Shown: positions 46,701-58,740, counted from the stretch's first letter. The stretch is DNA of 64,000 nt from Ipomoea triloba (GCF_003576645.1 NC_044930.1:26668748-26732747); one strand, 5' to 3'. Program-made: numbers and translations. The notes: generated by a model from the letters alone, not told the origin.

Positions 46701-47905
46701 TGATTATAATTTGCTCAAAGGTATGTTAAAGTGGTTGTTTATATTAATGGATGGTTTGGACGTTATTATCTAAATTTATCTTCTAGTACTTATCCCGTGG
46801 GCTCGGGGCTATAGGGCAAACAATGGGATTGGGACCGGGTTTAAAGGTGTTTAAGCAGCAACTTACTAAGTTGAGAAAGAGCCTAAGTTTCAAGTCGAGT
46901 TGGGTGAGTACCCTCGAGATGTCGAAAGCGATTGGAAAATGATACTCCATATACATATATAGAGCTTGATCTGATTTGGGCTCAGTACACGAGTCGGTAA
47001 GCCCGAGGTATATTCCCTATAACAATACATTACGTGGGTGATAGAGTAAAATATAGAGTATAGATCAAATACTCTATATTAATGATTAAGATCGGGTATA
47101 AGGTAGAATACCTTACGAGAGTCGGGTCAACGTGACAGTGGGTCAGAGGTTCTCGGTCTCTTTGACTATTATGTAGAAGAAACAGTCAAAAGTCATCTAT
47201 ACTGCATTATCTCGTTACTATCTCGTCCTGCAAGAGACCGCCCCTTCGAATTAGCCTGCGATGGTCGGTTAGAGGGCGTTGACCGGTCAACACGGTAGAC
47301 CGGGAACGGGATACGTAGACCGCTTGATATTCCATATCAGTGGGATTGTGAAAATCAATAGAATTACGATTCTCAATAGAACTAGGACTGTAGAGTCCTA
47401 ACAAGAATCAATGTTTTTAGGATTTAAGTTAGAAAATGATTTCATATATCTATAAGGAAAAGGCAACACAGTATTATTTTCATAACAATAATGATAAGAT
47501 GGTTGTTACGCTAAGCTAATTTAGTTGTTTATATTGAATATCACAACATGTCAACATACGACTAGTAAACTCTCGACAGGTTGAAGAAATGCAAGTTGAA
47601 ATAAAATAAAAAATAAAAAATAAAAAATAAAAAAAGAGTAGTTTTCCGACCACATTCAATTGGTGGTCGGTGGTTCCGACCACGGGGTTGGTCGGAAATA
47701 CTCTATTTAAAAAAAAAACAAATTTGACGAAAGTTTTCCTACTAATGCGTAAATAGTGGTCGGAATTTCCGACCACTTAGTAAAGGTGGTTTCCGACCAT
47801 TTTCCTACCACCATTACCATTTGACGGAAAAGTGAAAAAAAAGCCACTTGTTGCAACCATTTTTTGGGTGGTCGGAAATGAGGTCGGAAATATAGCTTAT
47901 TCTAC
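43749..47905. mobile_element. CACTA-like element with GTGGTCGGAAAT sub-terminal repeats
   Basis: The left end CACTGCTGGAAATCGCG (43749) starts with CACT as CACTA elements do and is followed by about ten TTTCCGACCAC / GTGGTCGGAAAT repeats in both orientations up to 44060. A second cluster of the same repeats is at 47640-47890. The expected inverted terminus after it (a TTTCC...CAGTG) was not found, so the right end is lost or diverged. The 3.6-kb interior has no transposase; it holds AT-rich sequence, a GC-rich stretch at 45800-45990 and possible LTR-like sequence at 46600-47420. Confidence 0.55.
44064..47639. other. interior of the CACTA-like element, no gene recognised
   Basis: Two GC-rich AACGAACCTG-led segments (45790-45850 and 45926-45990) look like a repeated captured exon edge. 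Short open frames exist on both strands but show no domain and no codon pattern. Confidence 0.4.
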
Positions 47906-48279
47906 CAAAGATCCTTTGTCTTTGGTGACAATTTCAAATTTAATCTCAAACTATCGTTTTTGCCATTTAACATCCAAACTATTATTTTTTGAACACTTTT
48001 AGTCATTCTCATAACTTTCCATATTTTTAATAAAGGCATTTTTGTCTCTTCAAAATTGATCCTGGGTCATTTTGATTTGTAAGGCTCAAGACAATTTTGC
48101 GAGACAAAAAAAATAAGACCCATAATGTTCAGTTCATTATAAAGTGGACTTAAAGTTATTTCAGAAGTTATGGTGTATATTTTAAAATTCCAAATTTATG
48201 GATTTAGAATTTTAGTTTATTGTCTAAGTTGTTGGAATTCTTCTATATATGACTAAACTATTTTTTGGCTATTTTGATG

Positions 48280-49095
48280 AGTGGGAGTGACAGGCGTGTC
48301 AACTCCAAACGTACTCTTGGCCGATAGAGGTAGTGCTTAAGTTAAGTTATAAACTAGTCATGAAACATAGTTAACATCATGCTTGTTGGTTTTATCTCCC
48401 ACGGAAGGGTCGAACGGCAGGCCAACACCACCGGGAAATTGACTAACACTATCGGGAAAAGTAGAGTAACCTTTCGGCCCTCTTTCGATTGTTTTATTGC
48501 TTTGAGTACAATGAGTGCTTGTAAGTGCGCTAGATTGCTTCTTGTCTCTCTCTAGACCTAGAACCCCTATTTATACAAGTTATGGGGGATCTCTCTCTTT
48601 GGAAACTACTAAGCTATGGTAGACACTCTTTCCATATTACATCTTAGGCACTTTCCTAATCAATCTTGGCCTTCCTTCCACCGCCGAGTTCCTTTTAGGA
48701 AATTCCCATATTCGTCTATCTTGCCCCATCCTTCTCGTGCCGCCTGCCTTACACCGCCTTTCCTGCCTCGGCCCACACCAGGTCGGTCCCGTCCGACCCA
48801 TACTCACCATGAGTTCCTGCTCCAACCTTTCCTACATGGTAATTAATCATCCCAATAGCTATGTTCAGTCACTCTGAGTCTAAGATCTTCAGCTGCCTTG
48901 TCACCTTTCCTACGGTCCTCCAGTCGATCGGTCGATGGTCGTCCGAGTTCCGCCCGTCCTCCTATCTTCCTCCGAGCCCTCTCTTTCTCAACATTGGTCG
49001 TCTCCTTCGTTCATGCCGAGCTTCTATTCCCGAGCCTTATTCTATCTCTCATCAATGCTAACATTAAGAGATCTCTACTTAAGGCATAGTTAACA
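48280..49095 (+). mobile_element. possible solo LTR or LTR fragment
   Basis: GC-richer block with GTTTTATCTCCCACGGAAGG, a CTATTTATACAAG TATA-like motif at about 48570 and pyrimidine-rich sequence after it, typical in composition for a plant LTR. No second copy, primer site or target duplication was found. Confidence 0.3.
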
Positions 49096-49099
49096 TTAA

Positions 49100-50179
49100 G
49101 GATCTTAGAGATCATAAAGTGTACTCTTTTGTACAAATTTGGATAGTTTTCTCCTTTAAGTTGAGCATATATATTTTATTTTGAGAAACATCCCTTAAGG
49201 TACCAAGAATAAACGTTGGGTTTGCTCATAAAGGACTGGGAATAAAAATGCATGCGATGCATAGATGTTACCAGTACACCATATAATGCAGGGTGTTCGT
49301 GCTAGATTGATTGACAAGGATTTCAGTCCAAAGGTATTGAATGATCAACGTTTTCTCAGTCCATAAAAATGGCAATGCCAATAGGTTACTCGGCCACAAT
49401 TAGTCATGTTTTTTACATAACATTTACAGCATTGATCTCTCGTCGTTCATTTTCCCGAATTAGAAATAAATACTTAGGGAATGCCTAATTGATATCGTGG
49501 AATAAATTTTCAGTGGGATCCATCACGATTGGAGGACGTTACAAAGGACATGGTTGAATCCTTCTTTGCCCCTCTGGGCAAGTTTGAGTCAGAACTGAAC
49601 TTACCAACATCAATACGAGAGCCTTCAGTTTGATCTTTGTTTCCGACTAAAATTTCTGTAAAATCTTCAAACTATAGTTTTAGATTTGATAGGAAGGCAA
49701 GAAACAATAGCTTTTTGACCCACTCAACACCACTAAAGATTGAGTTTTATCCGTCATAAAATGGAGAGAAAAGATACACTTTTAATTTAGTCATTGATTT
49801 TAGACTTACTAGCTCTTGATTTTTATGTTAGCACAAAGTTTAGTTTTTCTATTAGGTTTTGGCATTTATTAAATTATTTTTTTTATGAGTTCATAGAAAA
49901 GTATTAATCTTTCCGTTCCATTTTATTTGTCTTGTATGGTTAACAATGCTTGATTAATGTTATTTTAAGTTTAATATTAGTATATAAAGTTTATACATTT
50001 AAAAATACATTAAAAGTATATAAAGTTTATACATTTAAAAAAAATAGGATAAATGTGGCCCGCAATGCCACAATATTCGAGGACTAAAAGTGAAATTTGC
50101 TCAAATTAAATTTAAAAATAATTAAGGCCCGCCAATTAGCCTGTTTTGCCACATTAGTTCGTCATTTTGGTGGGGCAGG
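49100..50179. other. intergenic, no gene
   Basis: AT-rich. A short duplicated word pair (TATAAAGTTTATACATTTAA at about 49983 and 50020) is the only structure seen. Confidence 0.4.
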
Positions 50180-50453
50180 CAAAAAAGCCCATATATCAAA
50201 ATACGGGTCATAAAATTCAAAACTCACTCTGTCTTTTTTTTATCGTACGGGACAGGACTAGCCTAGCAGGCTAAACCCGTTTGACAACTCTACTTATAAG
50301 GTTTTTTCTTCACTAAAGAGTATTTCTTGTGTTTAACCTGACTAATGTATATGGTGCAGTTTCAATTTGTTTAATTTTTAGGATAAAGTTTTTATCTACC
50401 GATTTTTTTTTTAAACGTTGGAATAGAAACAAATAAAGAAATTCACATAAAAT
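50180..50453 (+). repeat. block C, left part, split by the hAT insertion
   Basis: Matches 37120-37385 in order. Continues at 52562 after the inserted element. Confidence 0.85.
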
Positions 50454-50461
50454 CTCTACAT

Positions 50462-52561
50462 TAGGGCTGTGCAAGATCCGAGAAACCCGACCCACCCACC
50501 CGACCCGCCAGCCGAGGAAGAGAGAACTGACCCAATCCGAAACCGAATGCGAGATCCGAACCGCTCCGCGTTATTTCTCGGCTTATATATATTCGGATAG
50601 GGTAGGGTATTTGGAGAACCGATCCGTCCGAATATCCGAAAGTTTTTAGGGTTAGGGTTTGGCTGCTACAATACGACGTCATTTTTGTTGTTTATATATA
50701 TACATACTTACCAATGTTCCAGCTATTCTCCACATTTGACCCTTTGAGCGCAACTGCGCAGTCTCTTCTCTGTTCTGATGCTCTCGACTTCGTTGAGATC
50801 GCTCTTCTCTATTCTCTGATTCTCTCGTTAATCTCTTCTCTACTTCCTCACTCCTTAGTCCTCACCTCACGACCTCAGTTCCTCCTCTGATTCTCTCAAA
50901 GTTCTCTCTCTCACTCTCTGTCTCAACGAGACAATGGTGACCGGTGGAAGCCCTAGCCGTACTGTTATCTCTTTATTCTCTACGGTAAGTCAGTGACCGG
51001 TGGATGGTGGAAGCCCTAGCCCACTCTGTTATCTCTTTATTCTCTCCGGTGAGTGGGTGACCGGTGGATGGTGGACGGTGGAAGCCCTAGCCCTTAGCGA
51101 GCTTGGTGGTGAACTAGTGAACTATTGTGAGTCTTGAAACCCGTTCTCCAGAGAATATTTGGGGAAACAAAGTAACTCTCAAACCCTAGTTTTATTTCTT
51201 TTATATTTTCGGTGATTCATATGTTTTATTTTGTGAATATGTGATTAAGCTTATTATTGTGAATATATAAGTATATAACACTAAATTTACTAAATTTGCA
51301 GTAGTCCTTAGAGTGAAAATGTCATCATCACTGTTAGTCAAAGTGCTTAAAGTTTTGGGACTTGCGGTAAGTATGCTTCTAAAATTTTACTTGTATTATG
51401 TGTTCCCTTTTGTGCTTTAATTGTGTTAGTTGACTTAGTTCATTTGTCTTATGGTATAGAAATAAGTTTTGTGCTTTACATTTGTCTTATGCTATTGGCT
51501 TGCTTTAGCCGTGTTGATGGTATGTGCCATCTTATTAATAAGATGATTTAGTGTTTGAGTTATTGCAACTAGTTATATGTCTCTTAATGTTTTAATTTGT
51601 AATATACTTTAATTTGTAATTTATGTCTGTTAATGCTTTGATTATGGATTTTATGGTGGAATCTTAAGCTACTTTAATCTACTTGCCCCTTGGACTGTTG
51701 GCTTGGCAATCTAAGCATCCATTATTTTGGTAAGTAAAACTGTGAAAGTGTGAAACACAATCTTTCTATTGGATTTCTGGTATAGTATATTACTCTCCCT
51801 TGCTTTCATTTAGTTCTTAGTTCTTAAAGCTTAACTATTTTGTTTTTACTGAATATTGATTACAATTATACTAACTTAAGTTGTTTGTTGTGGCTATGAT
51901 GATGCTTCCACCGTTTGTCTGAATCATAGAATTTTAGGGTTGGTATGTTGTTCTGAGTTCAATTCCGAAACTCAAGTAGCAATTTGCCCCCTAATCTTAC
52001 CTTGATATGAAAAATAGCAATCTGAGCTTCTTTTTTTTTTTTTTTTTTTCTCTCAAAGCAATCAGCACAAGTGCACAACTGTATTTCCTTTTATTTAACT
52101 TTTGTTTGTACTTTGACTAATGATTTTTAATATGAGCAGGTTGAGTGCTGATTAGTGAGTAAGTTACTTTTGAGTGTTGAACTGTTGGTGGTTGGAGTTG
52201 ATGTAATTTATATTTTTTTAGCTATGAATATGTGATGTAACTTTTTATTTGGAGTTTGTCACTTGTAATCTAATTTTGCAATTTATAGCTTTGTAAATTG
52301 TAACTTAGTTAAGTTCATCACTTGTAAATTTGTAAGGTTGAAAACTTGAAGAATTGATATTAGATTAATTTTTTTTTTAATGTTATAAAATCCGAAAATA
52401 ACCGAAATCCGATAAACTCCATCCGAAACCGATCTACAAAAAACCGAAGGGGTTACTCATTAAAATTAATCGGATAGGGTTTAGATTTAGACATCCGAAA
52501 TCCGAACGAGTTGGCGGTTCGAAAAACCGAACCGTCCGAACCCGTTCGATGCACTGCCCTA
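50462..52561 (+). mobile_element. hAT element, non-autonomous, 2.1 kb, with gene-like cargo
   Basis: Inverted ends TAGGGCTGTGCA (50462) and, reversed, TAGGGCAGTGCA (52561). Flanked by 8-bp CTCTACAT (50454-50461) and CTCTGCAT (52562-52569), one mismatch, the hAT target length. The paralogous block C at 37390 has a single CTCTGCAT and no insertion, which proves the boundaries. Sub-terminal regions are rich in ATCCGAA/TTCGGAT words. The interior lacks transposase but has a pyrimidine-rich leader (50760-50930), ATG-led short frames and splice-like signals. Confidence 0.88.
50934..52150 (+). other. gene-like cargo in the hAT element
   Basis: After a CT-rich leader, ATG 50934 starts a short frame (MVTGGSPSRTVISLFST) that meets a GTAAGT. 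A roughly 60-bp unit (TGACCGGTGGATGGTGGAAG) is imperfectly repeated to 51100. A TTTGCAG at 51295-51301 could be an acceptor for a second segment with ATG 51319 (MSSSLLVKVLKVLGLA), followed by GGTAAGT at 51366. A later GAGCAG acceptor near 52139 would end it within three codons. This looks like a transcription unit with a 5' leader and tiny open frames rather than a protein gene. Not recognised; function unknown. Confidence 0.35.
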
Positions 52562-52870
52562 CTCTGCATGACAACAAAGTAGCTGTTCAACTATTCAAAT
52601 GCTGAACATGCTCTGAAGCTTTTGAAAAAGCATATTTGTCAATACTCTAGCCAAGCCTAACCAGCATATAATTTTCTTTGAAATTTGAAAAAACCTTAGG
52701 CTTTGGTATGTATAGATTAATAAAATTTGAAAAAACCTTAGGCTTTGGTATGTATAGATTAATAAATTTTAGTCCTAGATCAGGCTTTGGTATGTATAGA
52801 TTAATAAATTTTAGTCCTAGATCTATTATGTGAACTTCAGGGAGTATTATGGTAAGTATGTGCAGTAATA
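52562..52870 (+). repeat. block C, right part
   Basis: Continuation of block C after the hAT insertion, matching 37390-37640, but lengthened by two 42-bp tandem duplications. Confidence 0.85.
52681..52823. repeat. two overlapping 42-bp tandem duplications
   Basis: AAATTTGAAAAAACCTTAGG and onward is present at 52681 and 52723; AGGCTTTGGTATGTATAGAT and onward at 52740 and 52782. Both offsets are exactly 42 bp with no mismatch seen. Paralogues at 33686 and 37507 are single-copy. Confidence 0.95.
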
Positions 52871-53083
52871 ATAATAATAATTGTATATGGATTGAAAAAT
52901 AAACACAACTATATCCTAAAATAGATAATGAATGGATTTTTTTTTTGATATGGATATATATGAATAGATTTTTTATTTTTATTTTCTTAATTTTTTTGAG
53001 TAAGTACTACTGACTCTATTACATTATAATATCTATTTATCTATACTTTTATTATTTTCTGAATTTGTATCCTCAAATCTATA

Positions 53084-54224
53084 CTATATTAATAAAAACA
53101 ATATCCTCAACTTTAACTTCCCGCCCAATAAATTAAAATATAGTAACACAATTTCCAATCTATCTATACTATATATAAAAACAAAATCATCACTTTAAGC
53201 CTCCCACCCAAAACAGTCAAACAATATTTAGGATGCGATTATTTCCTATTTTCCTATTCGTTGTACAATTCTACATTACAATTCCTATCATACTACAATT
53301 CTATCGTAATAAGACTACTATATATAAAAACTAAATCATCACTTTAAGCTTCCCACCCAAAACAGTCATACAATATTTAGGATGCGATTATTTCCTATTT
53401 TCCTATTCGTTGTACAATTCTACATTACAATTCCTATTGTATCACAATTCTACATTACAATTCCTATTTTTATAAGAAAAAATAATTTATTAATACAACC
53501 TTATATAAATTCCTAATCCTATATTGTGAACTTTAAAAGAGAAACGCAAAACGCAGTCCCACAATTATTCCAGACCTCTCCACCTTCAAATATGCAAATT
53601 CTGTTGTTGTGGTCAAGATATTGTTTTATTTAATATTGCTAAATTTTGTATTGTTTTATTTAATATTGCTCAATTTTGTATTGTTTTATTTAATAGGAAT
53701 AAAATCATGGTCATGTTTGGTCATATTGCTTTATTTTGTATTTATTGTTATGCATTTTTTATGTTGTTAGTATGCTGCCTTTTTTTTTTTGAGTTTTTTC
53801 AGCTTTTTGCTTGGTTTTTTTTTTTTTTTGAGAGCCTTTTTGCTTGGTTTTTTAAATTTCATGATCTTCCTTAGGGAACTTGCATCTATTTACAAACACA
53901 TGTTCAAATTTAAAGATTTTGGATCGTTAAAGGCTCCTAGAGGAGTGGATAGCAATCAGCTAATTGGTAAATTATTCTTAAAATTTTGTTCTATACTGGA
54001 TGTGTTCTATACTGCACAAACTAATATTATTAATTAATTGGTAAAAAAAATAATAAAGTTTAATTGGTAACAAAATTTTATTTACCAAATTATGACAATA
54101 ATTAAACCATTATAATTGTGAGAATAATGAAAACAAATTCGGCCTAATTTTATAAGAAAAAATAATTTATTAATTATTATTTACATCAATAATAATAATT
54201 CAAATACTTATCTATACTTCTATA
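53084..54224 (+). mobile_element. run of Helitron 5' ends, family B
   Basis: Three successive starts (near 53084, 53165 and 53310) of the form CTATACTATATATAAAAAC followed by TCACTTTAAGC.TCCCACCCA and AGGATGCGATTATTTCCTAT. Remaining sequence is AT-rich with poly-T runs; the frame at 53789-54037 has no recognisable domain. Confidence 0.5.
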
Positions 54225-55333
54225 TCTATACTACTATTAATAAATATAAAATAATCCTTTGTGAAATTTCCGCCCAAACAATAGTAAAGATAAAATGGAA
54301 AAGAAAACTGATTTTACTAATTGATTGAAAATATAAAAATATTCTAACGAAAAAAGAAATGGAAATTAGACAAATTGGACAGTAAAAGGACATTACTAAT
54401 TGACTAAAAAATTACTTTTAGAAAACTTTTAATAAAGTTAATTACACTTTCCTTTTGAAAACTTTAAATTATTTAAACTTAAAAAAATTAATTAAACCTG
54501 TATTGTTAGATTATTTATAATAATTACAATTAATTCATTCAACTATCGAGGAGGAAGAAAAAACTAAATGCGATACAGTGAACATGAATATACTTCGCGG
54601 GTTTTATTTTCTCTTTGTGTCAAAAATCGCGACGGAATTAATTTTCGTCGCGAATTTCGTCGTTAATTTGCAACGGAAACTATTCCGTCGCAATATCCGT
54701 TGCTATATTGCGACGGAATAGTTTCCGTCGCGATTTTCCGTCGCGATTCGCGCTTTTTCTTGTAGTGAGTTATAAAAGTATAATTTCACATATATTAGTG
54801 TAATTGACTATTAATAATTGTCTAATAATTATTATGATAATTTAACTAAACATTGGTCGTTTAATTTATTTTTATATAAAGATTATAATTATAATTAAAT
54901 TATTTCTAATTTTTCCCATATTTATTTTAGTAATAATATAATTACATAAGTCATATTACATATTGATCTTTTTAAGATATATAATTGTAGACAAACAAGT
55001 CATATATTATCAATTAATTGAGTAATAATTTTGTACTAATCTTATAATCAAATAAATGTACATGTTCAATATAATTTTTTTTATAATTTTATCTTTATTT
55101 TTATTATCTAAATATATAATAAAAAATTTATCTGTGCATCGCATTGGTAATTGGACAATTATTTGCTTTAATTCAAGTAAGGAAAACATAGAAAACATAA
55201 TCGGTCCAACAAATTTCATCAATTGCGCTATATAATATTTGATGTTATAATTTATATAATTGTATATCGATCCAAATATTCTAAAAATATTATAGCAAAT
55301 CTATTCCGTGCAACGCACGGGCGAAAATACTAG
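54225..55333 (+). mobile_element. Helitron, non-autonomous, 1.1 kb
   Basis: 5' end TCTATACTACTATTAATAAA at 54225; 3' end with the hairpin CCGTGC-AAC-GCACGG (55306-55320) and CTAG ten bases after it (55330-55333), then T. These are the standard Helitron termini: TC start, short GC-rich hairpin, CTRR end, no inverted repeats, host T after. A small CACTA-like element is nested at 54620-54767. No helicase. Confidence 0.75.
54620..54767. mobile_element. small CACTA-like element nested in the Helitron
   Basis: Right end GCTTTTTCTTGTAGTG (54767) is the inverse of CACTACAAGAAA, the standard CACTA terminus. Inside are many CGACGGAA/TTCCGTCG words in both orientations. The left end (GTGTCAAAAATCGCGACGG) is a degenerate match. 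The related Helitron sequence at 4790-4900 (minus) lacks it. Confidence 0.6.
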
Positions 55334-55630
55334 TATTGATAATGGTACACAAGAGTGTATATCTATAGGAATCTTCGTCTAATCTATGAATTTACATGCA
55401 CTCTTTAAAAAAAAAAAACAAAAACAAAATTAAACTCATACTTAAGATAAAGGATATTTGGAAATTTATTTATCACCAAATTTAAGAACTAGTTACAATG
55501 AAGACGAGAACAAGTTCTTAAAATGTATATGACCAAGAACATAATAATTGCCCTAGCATAACTTAAGAGGAGTTGCTCATATAGGACGTCTTATTAAAAA
55601 CACACCGTACTTGCTATTAATACATAATAA

Positions 55631-57936
55631 TTAGAGCGGCACCGGATCTACGAGTAGGGCAACAATGTGAGGCTTCAAAACCTTTTCAGGACAAGTATAT
55701 CCATCTTGGTTGTGTTGATATGTGACAAAAATAATGCAAGTAAGGTTGAAAATGCGTAAGAGAATCTCAGCAGATACTGGCGTTGGTTGAAGAAGTCCCT
55801 CATTCAAATCTTTCAATGCAAGATCAGCCAATTCTTGAAACTTTTCCATTGCCTTTTCTAGTGATACGCCATATTCCTTCACGTAGCATTCAATACCAGT
55901 TGTAACTTGCCCTCTTTCTTTTTCACCCTATTAAAATATATAGAATGAATAGAATTAGTTGATAAATGGGACACACAGATTAACATATATAAATAAAAAT
56001 ATACACATGCACCATATTGAATATTCCATTACATCAAAGGTGGCAATGTCGTCGATAAGTCTGCATATCGTGACGCCTGCTTCAAGAATTTTAGGATTTT
56101 TCATTAACCAATTGAATGCTTGCTCATCAGCTGACTTCAACGTATAGCAAGATATTGTGGACAGCAAATAGTAAGCGGAAGTAGCGAATGCGTTTTTTAG
56201 GTATTCAGCAAATGCAGGCTGGTGTCCTTCATTACTAAACCATTTGGATTCAGTAAAGTAGCATCTCACAAGTTCCTTCATCTATTAGCAAACAGATAGG
56301 TTAGATCAGAGTAACCAATGCAAGTGAAAATACACATTAGCCCTTAGCTAGCAATTAAGCTTCCAATAAATCATCATAATTATACTATACGTACCCGTTC
56401 CCTTCCATGTTGAATGGCATATGATCTTCCTTCCTCTAAAAGATCCTTTTCATCGTTCTCAAAAAGGTCTAGCATAGCTTTATAGCTAATTTTCATATAG
56501 TTTGGCAGGCGATTCATTTCCTTAATGTCCCACCTGAAAATAAAAGATGTAAATTGGGATAAAATTAAAATGAATGACATGCGCATTAGTTGTCAATTAA
56601 CTCAAGTCCAGCATTTTATTAATTTCAAAATAATTAATATAATATAATATATAACCTTTGTATGACTTCTGTGTAGACCTCTAATTCTTCTACTGTACCA
56701 TAAGCATCAAAGGTGTCATCCACAATTGAAACAATTGAAATATTTTTGGCCAGCATGATTCTAGCCTTAGAATACTGAGGCTGAAAGTATACACCTAGTG
56801 CCCAAAAATAACATTCAACAGCTCTATCTCTTGCATACGGAAGTGTTGCTATTAAGTCCAAATCTTTCCACCACCTACACCAGATGTACTTAATTAGTTC
56901 AACAAAGCCAGCTATATGTGTATAGTAAACTAACAAAATTAGCAATAATATAATATGAATGGTAGGTAGGTAACAAATTAATTAAATTTATATCAAACCT
57001 GGAGACTTCACTAAGCTCTTGCTTGTGCAACATCTGTAGCAAATTAAAATCCAATTTGGCAAAGCGGAGCAACTCATCGTTCCTCAACGACTCGTCTTCT
57101 TCTTGGTACACCGAAATGAAAAAGCGTGTTTCCACTCTGGGCAGACCGGTGTGAAATGGCTGATCCAGCGCGTGCGTCACCAGCTTTTCTAAAGCGCTGT
57201 TGGGTTTTAGATTTGGTAGTGCAGATCGGAGACGAGTCTCCGCAAAAGCGGTCACGCCTTCTAAAACCTCATCGTCACTGCGTGTTCTCACGTACGAAGC
57301 TTCGTACAGGCTCAGCAGACCCTTCACATCAGAGGTGTCTTTGAACTTCCCATTTCCGTCAACAAAGTTACTGAAAATATCTGCATTGCAAGAATTCATA
57401 ATATAGATTAGGGTACCTTGGGAGAATAATAATTAGTTAATTTAACTTGTTATAGTATATTAATTACCAGTAGAAATGTTGTAACCATGTTTCCTCATCA
57501 CTCGAAACTGAATAGCAACAGTTTCCAAGTCATTCAAGTGGACGGGGTGGGTATAAATATGTAGGAGTTGATCATCAATCTCTTTCTCAAAGTGATATGC
57601 AATTCCAAGGCGTTCCAGTAAGTTGATGAATCTTATTTTCTGGGCCACATTACTGCTGCTTCCAGAAGCAATGGTGTGCAGGAGCGTAGCCCTTGTTTGC
57701 TCCTTCAAAATCTCAATCTCTTTTGCATATGCTTCAGCAACCTGCAGTAATTAAGTATATAAGCATGCATGTAAATTAAAGCAGTAGTAATGTATTGAAT
57801 TGGATCCATTATATTCCAATTATTTAATTAGTACCTGATCGTCGATGGAGGATGAATGGAAGCCATAATCACCCCATAAACTAGGAGAGAACTTCACGAA
57901 GGGGCGTTCGATAAGGTTTTCCAAGTTCATTGCCAT
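55631..57936 (-). CDS. sesquiterpene synthase (TPS-a type), seven exons
   Basis: Exons on minus: 57936-57835, 57741-57468, 57380-56999, 56874-56656, 56533-56395, 56281-56033, 55927-55631; all introns are GT-AG, 87-124 bp, and the joined frame is open for 553 residues, the usual size of cytosolic sesquiterpene synthases. The seven-exon layout is the TPS-a/b pattern. N-terminal RP(X8)W at 11-21, no plastid transit peptide, RDR at 268-270, DDTFD at 305-309 (the first metal-binding motif), and DDIATFDGE at 449-457, fitting the second (NSE/DTE) motif. It should convert farnesyl diphosphate with magnesium in the cytosol; the product cannot be predicted from sequence. The last donor was placed after TTTGAT (56033) because it restores the DGEKERG continuation; the exon-6 end is the least certain junction. 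The ATG at 57930 is an alternative start. Nearest neighbours are transposons; two P450 genes lie 19-30 kb away. Confidence 0.93.
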
Positions 57937-58020
57937 TTCGGGATCGGAGATGGAGATGGAGATGGGGATATATTTAATAATTATATAAGATGGAGGCTGG
58001 TGAAGAAATGAAGGGCAACG

Positions 58021-58112
58021 CAGTAGTATTTATACTACTCAGCTCCACACTTCCTAGTCATAGCTAATCACAACTTTGTCAAAATAATTGAAATATCTAC
58101 AGCCACCAAGAT
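58021..58112 (-). repeat. terpene synthase promoter segment, copy 1
   Basis: Shares CTCCACA, CCTAGTCATAGCTAATCACA, GTCAAAATAATTGAAATAT and CTACAGCCACCAA with 58741-58828. This copy abuts the gene. Confidence 0.85.
58026..58034 (-). promoter_or_regulatory. TATA box of the terpene synthase gene
   Basis: TATAAATAC on minus, 90 bp upstream of the ATG. The same motif occurs in the duplicated promoter copy near 58746. Confidence 0.6.
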
Positions 58113-58511
58113 GGAAATGGGGATATATTTAATAATTAAATGTATGCGAACGGAGGGTGTGTGTGGTCATTAAAAAAATATTATATGGATGCATAAGATC
58201 TGATCTAAACAATTATCTTATGTACCTGATCAAAATTATTTTTTTAATTATATATTTATTTTTTATTTTATACTATTTTAAAATTTTTATAGTGTGGCCA
58301 AATGTGATACAAATTATAAAATTTTGCACTTAATTTCAACCCAAGGAGTAGTAACCTGCTAAACAAGTCATTTAAGACTCAATTGTACTTTTTTGCAGGT
58401 TTAGGGGGCTTAAATGGAGCTTTTCTCACTTAGAGGGCTCAATTGCACTATCCACTCTACTTAAGGGGTTAATTTGACACTTTTTCCTTCAATTATATTC
58501 CAGTGTTTAAG
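58113..58511. other. intergenic between promoter copies
   Basis: AT-rich; no gene or repeat recognised apart from the flanking target duplication of the SINE. Confidence 0.4.
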
Positions 58512-58679
58512 CCAAGGGCCTTGTGTTTTAGTTGTACTAAGTTGCATCCTCATATAAGATTTTTTGGTTCGAGCCTCAGTGGAGGCAATATATTGACTCT
58601 TTGTGTTTCAATAGGTTAAGAAAATAGTTATAAGCAGATATTATATTGTGATAGAGTCAGTACATTCAAGAAAAAAAAT
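58512..58679 (+). mobile_element. tRNA-derived SINE with 14-bp target duplication
   Basis: Starts CCAAGGGCCTTGTGTTTTAG, has the B-box-like GGTTCGAGCC, the family word GCCTCAGTGGAGGC, and ends in AAGAAAAAAAA. TTCCAGTGTTTAAG flanks both sides (58498-58511, 58680-58693). Same family as 5938-6075. Confidence 0.8.
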
Positions 58680-58740
58680 TTCCAGTGTTTAAGAAATATA
58701 AATTCAATATGTTTTTAAAAGATATAAATACCTTTTATAC

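Noticed and set aside
53789..54037. 82-aa frame as a small membrane protein
   Set aside because: Hydrophobic part is encoded by poly-T runs; no conserved features, in a Helitron cluster.
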